Below, piece after piece: positions 21,160 to 23,695 of a stretch of DNA of 23,695 bases. The notes below the pieces were generated by a model. That model did not search any database and was not told the origin of the DNA. It was given only the letters and a program-made list of their open reading frames with translations. The translations under genes and the position numbers were made by a program. Source of the stretch: Alectoria sarmentosa (lineage: Eukaryota > Ascomycota > Lecanoromycetes > Lecanorales > Parmeliaceae); assembly GCA_009733775.1 (NCBI GenBank), contig WOGZ01000431.1, positions 1 through 23,695 on the forward strand, given 5' to 3'. Position 1 is the stretch's first letter. Each line of letters begins with the position of its first letter.

Positions 21160-22599
21160 AAATAAAAAATGAATTAAAATATGAGAGATGTTAAAAGACG
21201 AGAATTTAATTCTTGATATTCAATTTTATCTCGTCGACGATTTATTATATTTTACGAACTCTTTTAATAAAATGCGATTTTGTTTATTCAAGAAATTTGA
21301 AAAAAAGATTTTTTAATAAACACATAATAAAAATATATATATCGAATTTAATAAAACGTATAAAATAATTATGAGTAATTTTTTTTTTTTAAATTTATTC
21401 GTTGATTTTATCGTTATATTTATTATTATTATAAATATAACATTAATTAAATAAAACGTTATACGAAATACGATTCACTTATTTTTATAATTGAATCGTT
21501 AATATCGCATTATATAATTGTCGTTAATTTTATATTAATATTATCAAAAACAATAAAGAAAATAAACATTATTATATTAATAAATTATAAATTTTTCAAA
21601 AAAATTATTTTTATTTTTGATAAAGACACCTTCTCAGCGAAGAATTAAATCGAAATTTTTTTGAATAAAATTATCGATTGAGATTTATCGATAACATTTA
21701 TCTTTAATCGCGACAAAAAATTCATATTCGCTTTTTGAAAGTTTATTTTTAAAAAATTAAACGTTAATTTCTTAATCAATATTGCATATTATTTATAAAT
21801 TAATAATTAATTAAAAAAAATCAATGAAATAATCGAAATTATTTTACGTTATTAATTGATAAATAATTTCATCGTCGATTAAATAAAATATTTATCATAT
21901 TTATATAATATATTCAATAATTTGTCGAGTTCGATTATAAAATTAAGTGCAAATAAAATCGTTTATGATTATTATCTTCGCGATATCTTTTTATTGTTAA
22001 CTTTAAATTAAATTCGAGATAACGAGTTTTTATTAAAATGATTTATTAATGTCAAAGACGTCGAAAAAGCAATCGTTTGAATTAACGTTAAAACGAAAAT
22101 TGTTTATAATATTCATTATCGATTAATTTTTTTTAACGAAAATGAAGAGATTTTTTTAAAATTTTATTATAAATATAATTTATTTAAAATTTTTAATTTC
22201 AAATTTGCTAATTAAAAAGTAAACTCGTTTAAAATTTTTTAAAAAATCGATAATTTGATATATAAGATAAACGTATCGATTTATTAATAAATTTATTTCG
22301 TTATATTAATTACGCAATTCGAATTAATATTTAAAAACGAAAATTTATATAATCGCTTTACTCGATTTAATTATTTATCGACGATTATCGAATTTAATAA
22401 AAAATGATATAAATATGTTATAAAAAAGTTAATTAATAAGCGTTAACGTCGTCATAAAATAAGAAAATCGATAATTAAATATCTCGTATAATGATTAAAA
22501 TGAGAATCAAAATTCGATTAATGATATAAAAATGATTTATTAAAAAATGTAAAGAATTTAATTAATGAATATAAAAAGACTCACACACTCGAGCAGTAA
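21160..22599 (+). pseudogene. Outer element integrase and chromodomain remnant
   Basis: The integrase N-terminal part has FYLVDDLLYFT and KMRFCLFKKFEKKIF (about 21215-21310, same frame as RT). From about 21622 the readable frame is shifted, so a net indel lies in between, perhaps in the T run near 21377-21390. KDTFSAKN, IEIFLNKIID and the RDKKFI core stretch follow. At the last catalytic box, D, G and E have become N, N and K (21802-21816). FFNENEEIFLKFYYKYNL marks the C-terminal part. The chromodomain (about 22410-22580) shows KYLV, WESKFD, WYKNDLLKNVKNLINEY with TGA/TAA at tryptophan-type positions. The frame ends THTLEQ and TAA at 22597-22599. Confidence 0.85.
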
Positions 22600-23430
22600 A
22601 TTTCAAAACGTGATTAATTAAAGAAAAATGTCAAATTTGTGATCGTTTTAATTAATATGTTTTTATAATAACGTATAAAACGTGACAAATTTAAAAAGAT
22701 CGTTAATGTTTTTAATATTAATTATAATAATTTTTGATCGTGATTAATATGCTCGTTTATGCAAAATGAAAATATTAAATTATTATTTTAAGACGTTAAA
22801 ACAAATGCTTATTATTTAATTATAAGTATATTTATTAAAGATGAGTTTATAATTAATTAACGCGATAAATAATCGCATTAAAGCGAAAATAAAACTTAAC
22901 GCGAGGTTTTATATTATTAATTCATTTTTTTAATATCAAATATTTCATAATTATTGCTCATTTTATTATTTTTATTTAATAATCGTTTTATTTATTAATT
23001 TAATCACGATATATTTTATTAACATTAATAAAAAATTAATTAAATCGAAAAAGCAAAAAATAATAATCACTCGTTATATAATTTATTAAAAAAATTATCG
23101 AATTAATAATTATTTTAATCGATAATATTCGAAATATAATAAATAATAATATTATTTCAAAATTAATATTAAAAAAATATTTAATAATAAATAAGAGAAG
23201 ATATTGAATGTGAGAGTTAAAAAGTTGAAATTATCGTAAAAAAACATACGTGTGATTATAAAACCTTATTTTCATCAATTTAAATTTTTTTTTTTTTATT
23301 AATATTGAATTGATTTATAAAAAAACTTAAATTTAAAAATGTAAAAAATTATATTTTTATCGAGACATTATTATTTAATTTTTTTATTTATCTTTATTAT
23401 ATAAAAGAATAGTGTAAAACTGAGTTAAAA
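22600..23430 (+). repeat. AT-rich tail of the outer element
   Basis: This is the sequence after the outer pol stop and should hold its 3' UTR and 3' LTR. I could not delimit an LTR: no matching copy was found by eye upstream of 8810. No protein motif is visible. It ends near 23430, where composition changes. Confidence 0.5.
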
Positions 23431-23600
23431 TATCTTAAATTTGTATGTGCAGCCAATCATAAATTCTATCTGATTTCGCCTTTTGGAATAGCGTCAGGAT
23501 AGCGTCTTTAGGCCTTCCGAACGCCCTCATCAAAAATCTCTATACAGAAATCTTACATCTTTTGCCTCTTACCCTCTTAAGAATATAATTTCCTCATAAT
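23431..23600. other. Less-mutated patch at the edge of the repeat block
   Basis: About 170 bases have clearly higher G+C, with CAGCCAATCA, GCGTCAGGATAGCGTC and CTTCCGAACGCCCTCATC. One + strand frame (about 23480-23585) reads FWNSVRIASLGLPNALIK and on to a stop, but it is short and I do not recognise it. It may be single-copy DNA or part of a repeat that escaped RIP. Confidence 0.4.
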
Positions 23601-23653
23601 TTCGTAAATTATACAACTCGACATGCGCTTTTCAATGATATTAAAATTATGAA

Positions 23654-23692
23654 ATTTGAATGTATATATATCGATATATATTTAATTCAAAT
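23654..23692. repeat. Imperfect inverted repeat around a TATA/CG palindrome
   Basis: ATTTGAAT (23654-23661) pairs with ATTCAAAT (23685-23692). Between them lies a near-palindrome centred on CG at 23672-23673, with one extra base on the right. Low-complexity AT sequence makes chance plausible. Confidence 0.5.
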
Positions 23693-23695
23693 ATG

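Larger units (their letters stand above)
8811..22599 (+). mobile_element. Outer Ty3/Gypsy chromovirus, RIP-degraded, split by an inner element
   Basis: This older element is interrupted at 9997/17323 by the inner retrotransposon. Its coding remnants on the + strand are a probable gag stretch on both sides of the insertion, a C2HC finger (18379-18440), retropepsin (about 18764-19060), reverse transcriptase (about 19706-20450), RNase H (to about 21030), integrase (about 21160-22250) and a chromodomain (about 22410-22580), with a final stop at 22597-22599. This PR-RT-RNH-IN-chromodomain order defines chromoviruses. The 5' boundary is uncertain and I did not find the LTRs by eye; they should lie before about 8800 and after 22600. 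Confidence 0.75.

Overview
The window looks like a chromosome segment of a filamentous ascomycete (Pezizomycotina; class not determined). It has two sharply different base compositions. About 5.4 kb (roughly 1040-6460) has balanced composition, short spliceosomal introns with GTAAGT/GTACGT/GTGAGT donors and CTGAC branch sites, and two recognisable conserved genes. The flanks (1-1040 and 6460-23430) are extremely AT-rich. Their decayed retrotransposons carry only transition-type damage in the one place where two copies can be aligned, which is the signature of repeat-induced point mutation (RIP).

Layout. 1-51 is a TTA microsatellite and 52-1040 is unidentified AT-rich DNA. 1581-3066 (+) is IWS1/SPN1, a transcription elongation factor, in three exons. 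3425-5827 (-) is a choline transporter-like (SLC44/CTL) membrane protein with a 13-nt first coding exon. The two genes converge over a 358-bp gap. At 6424, just before the composition breaks, there may be the start of a lost divergent gene.

From 6460 to 23430 the DNA is a RIP-degraded transposon nest. An inner, complete Ty3/Gypsy chromovirus (9998-17317) has 213-bp LTRs, a 5-bp target duplication, and remnants of gag, a C2HC zinc finger, protease, reverse transcriptase, RNase H, integrase and a chromodomain. It is inserted in the presumed gag region of an outer, related chromovirus. The outer zinc finger, protease, RT, RNase H, integrase and chromodomain follow from 18379 to 22599. Both elements read on the + strand. 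Catalytic residues in both are damaged by G-to-A or C-to-T changes, so both are expected to be dead. A patch at 23431-23600 looks less mutated.

The two host genes work separately: one in RNA polymerase II transcription, one in a membrane. The main interest is the genome architecture: a housekeeping gene island inside RIP-degraded repeats, a nested insertion whose target reading frame can still be followed across the junction, and an apparent sparing of CpG by the mutation process. I saw no tRNA, rRNA or CRISPR array and no secondary-metabolite or effector gene. Coordinates of degraded protein domains come from reading the frames by eye and are approximate unless a motif position is given.
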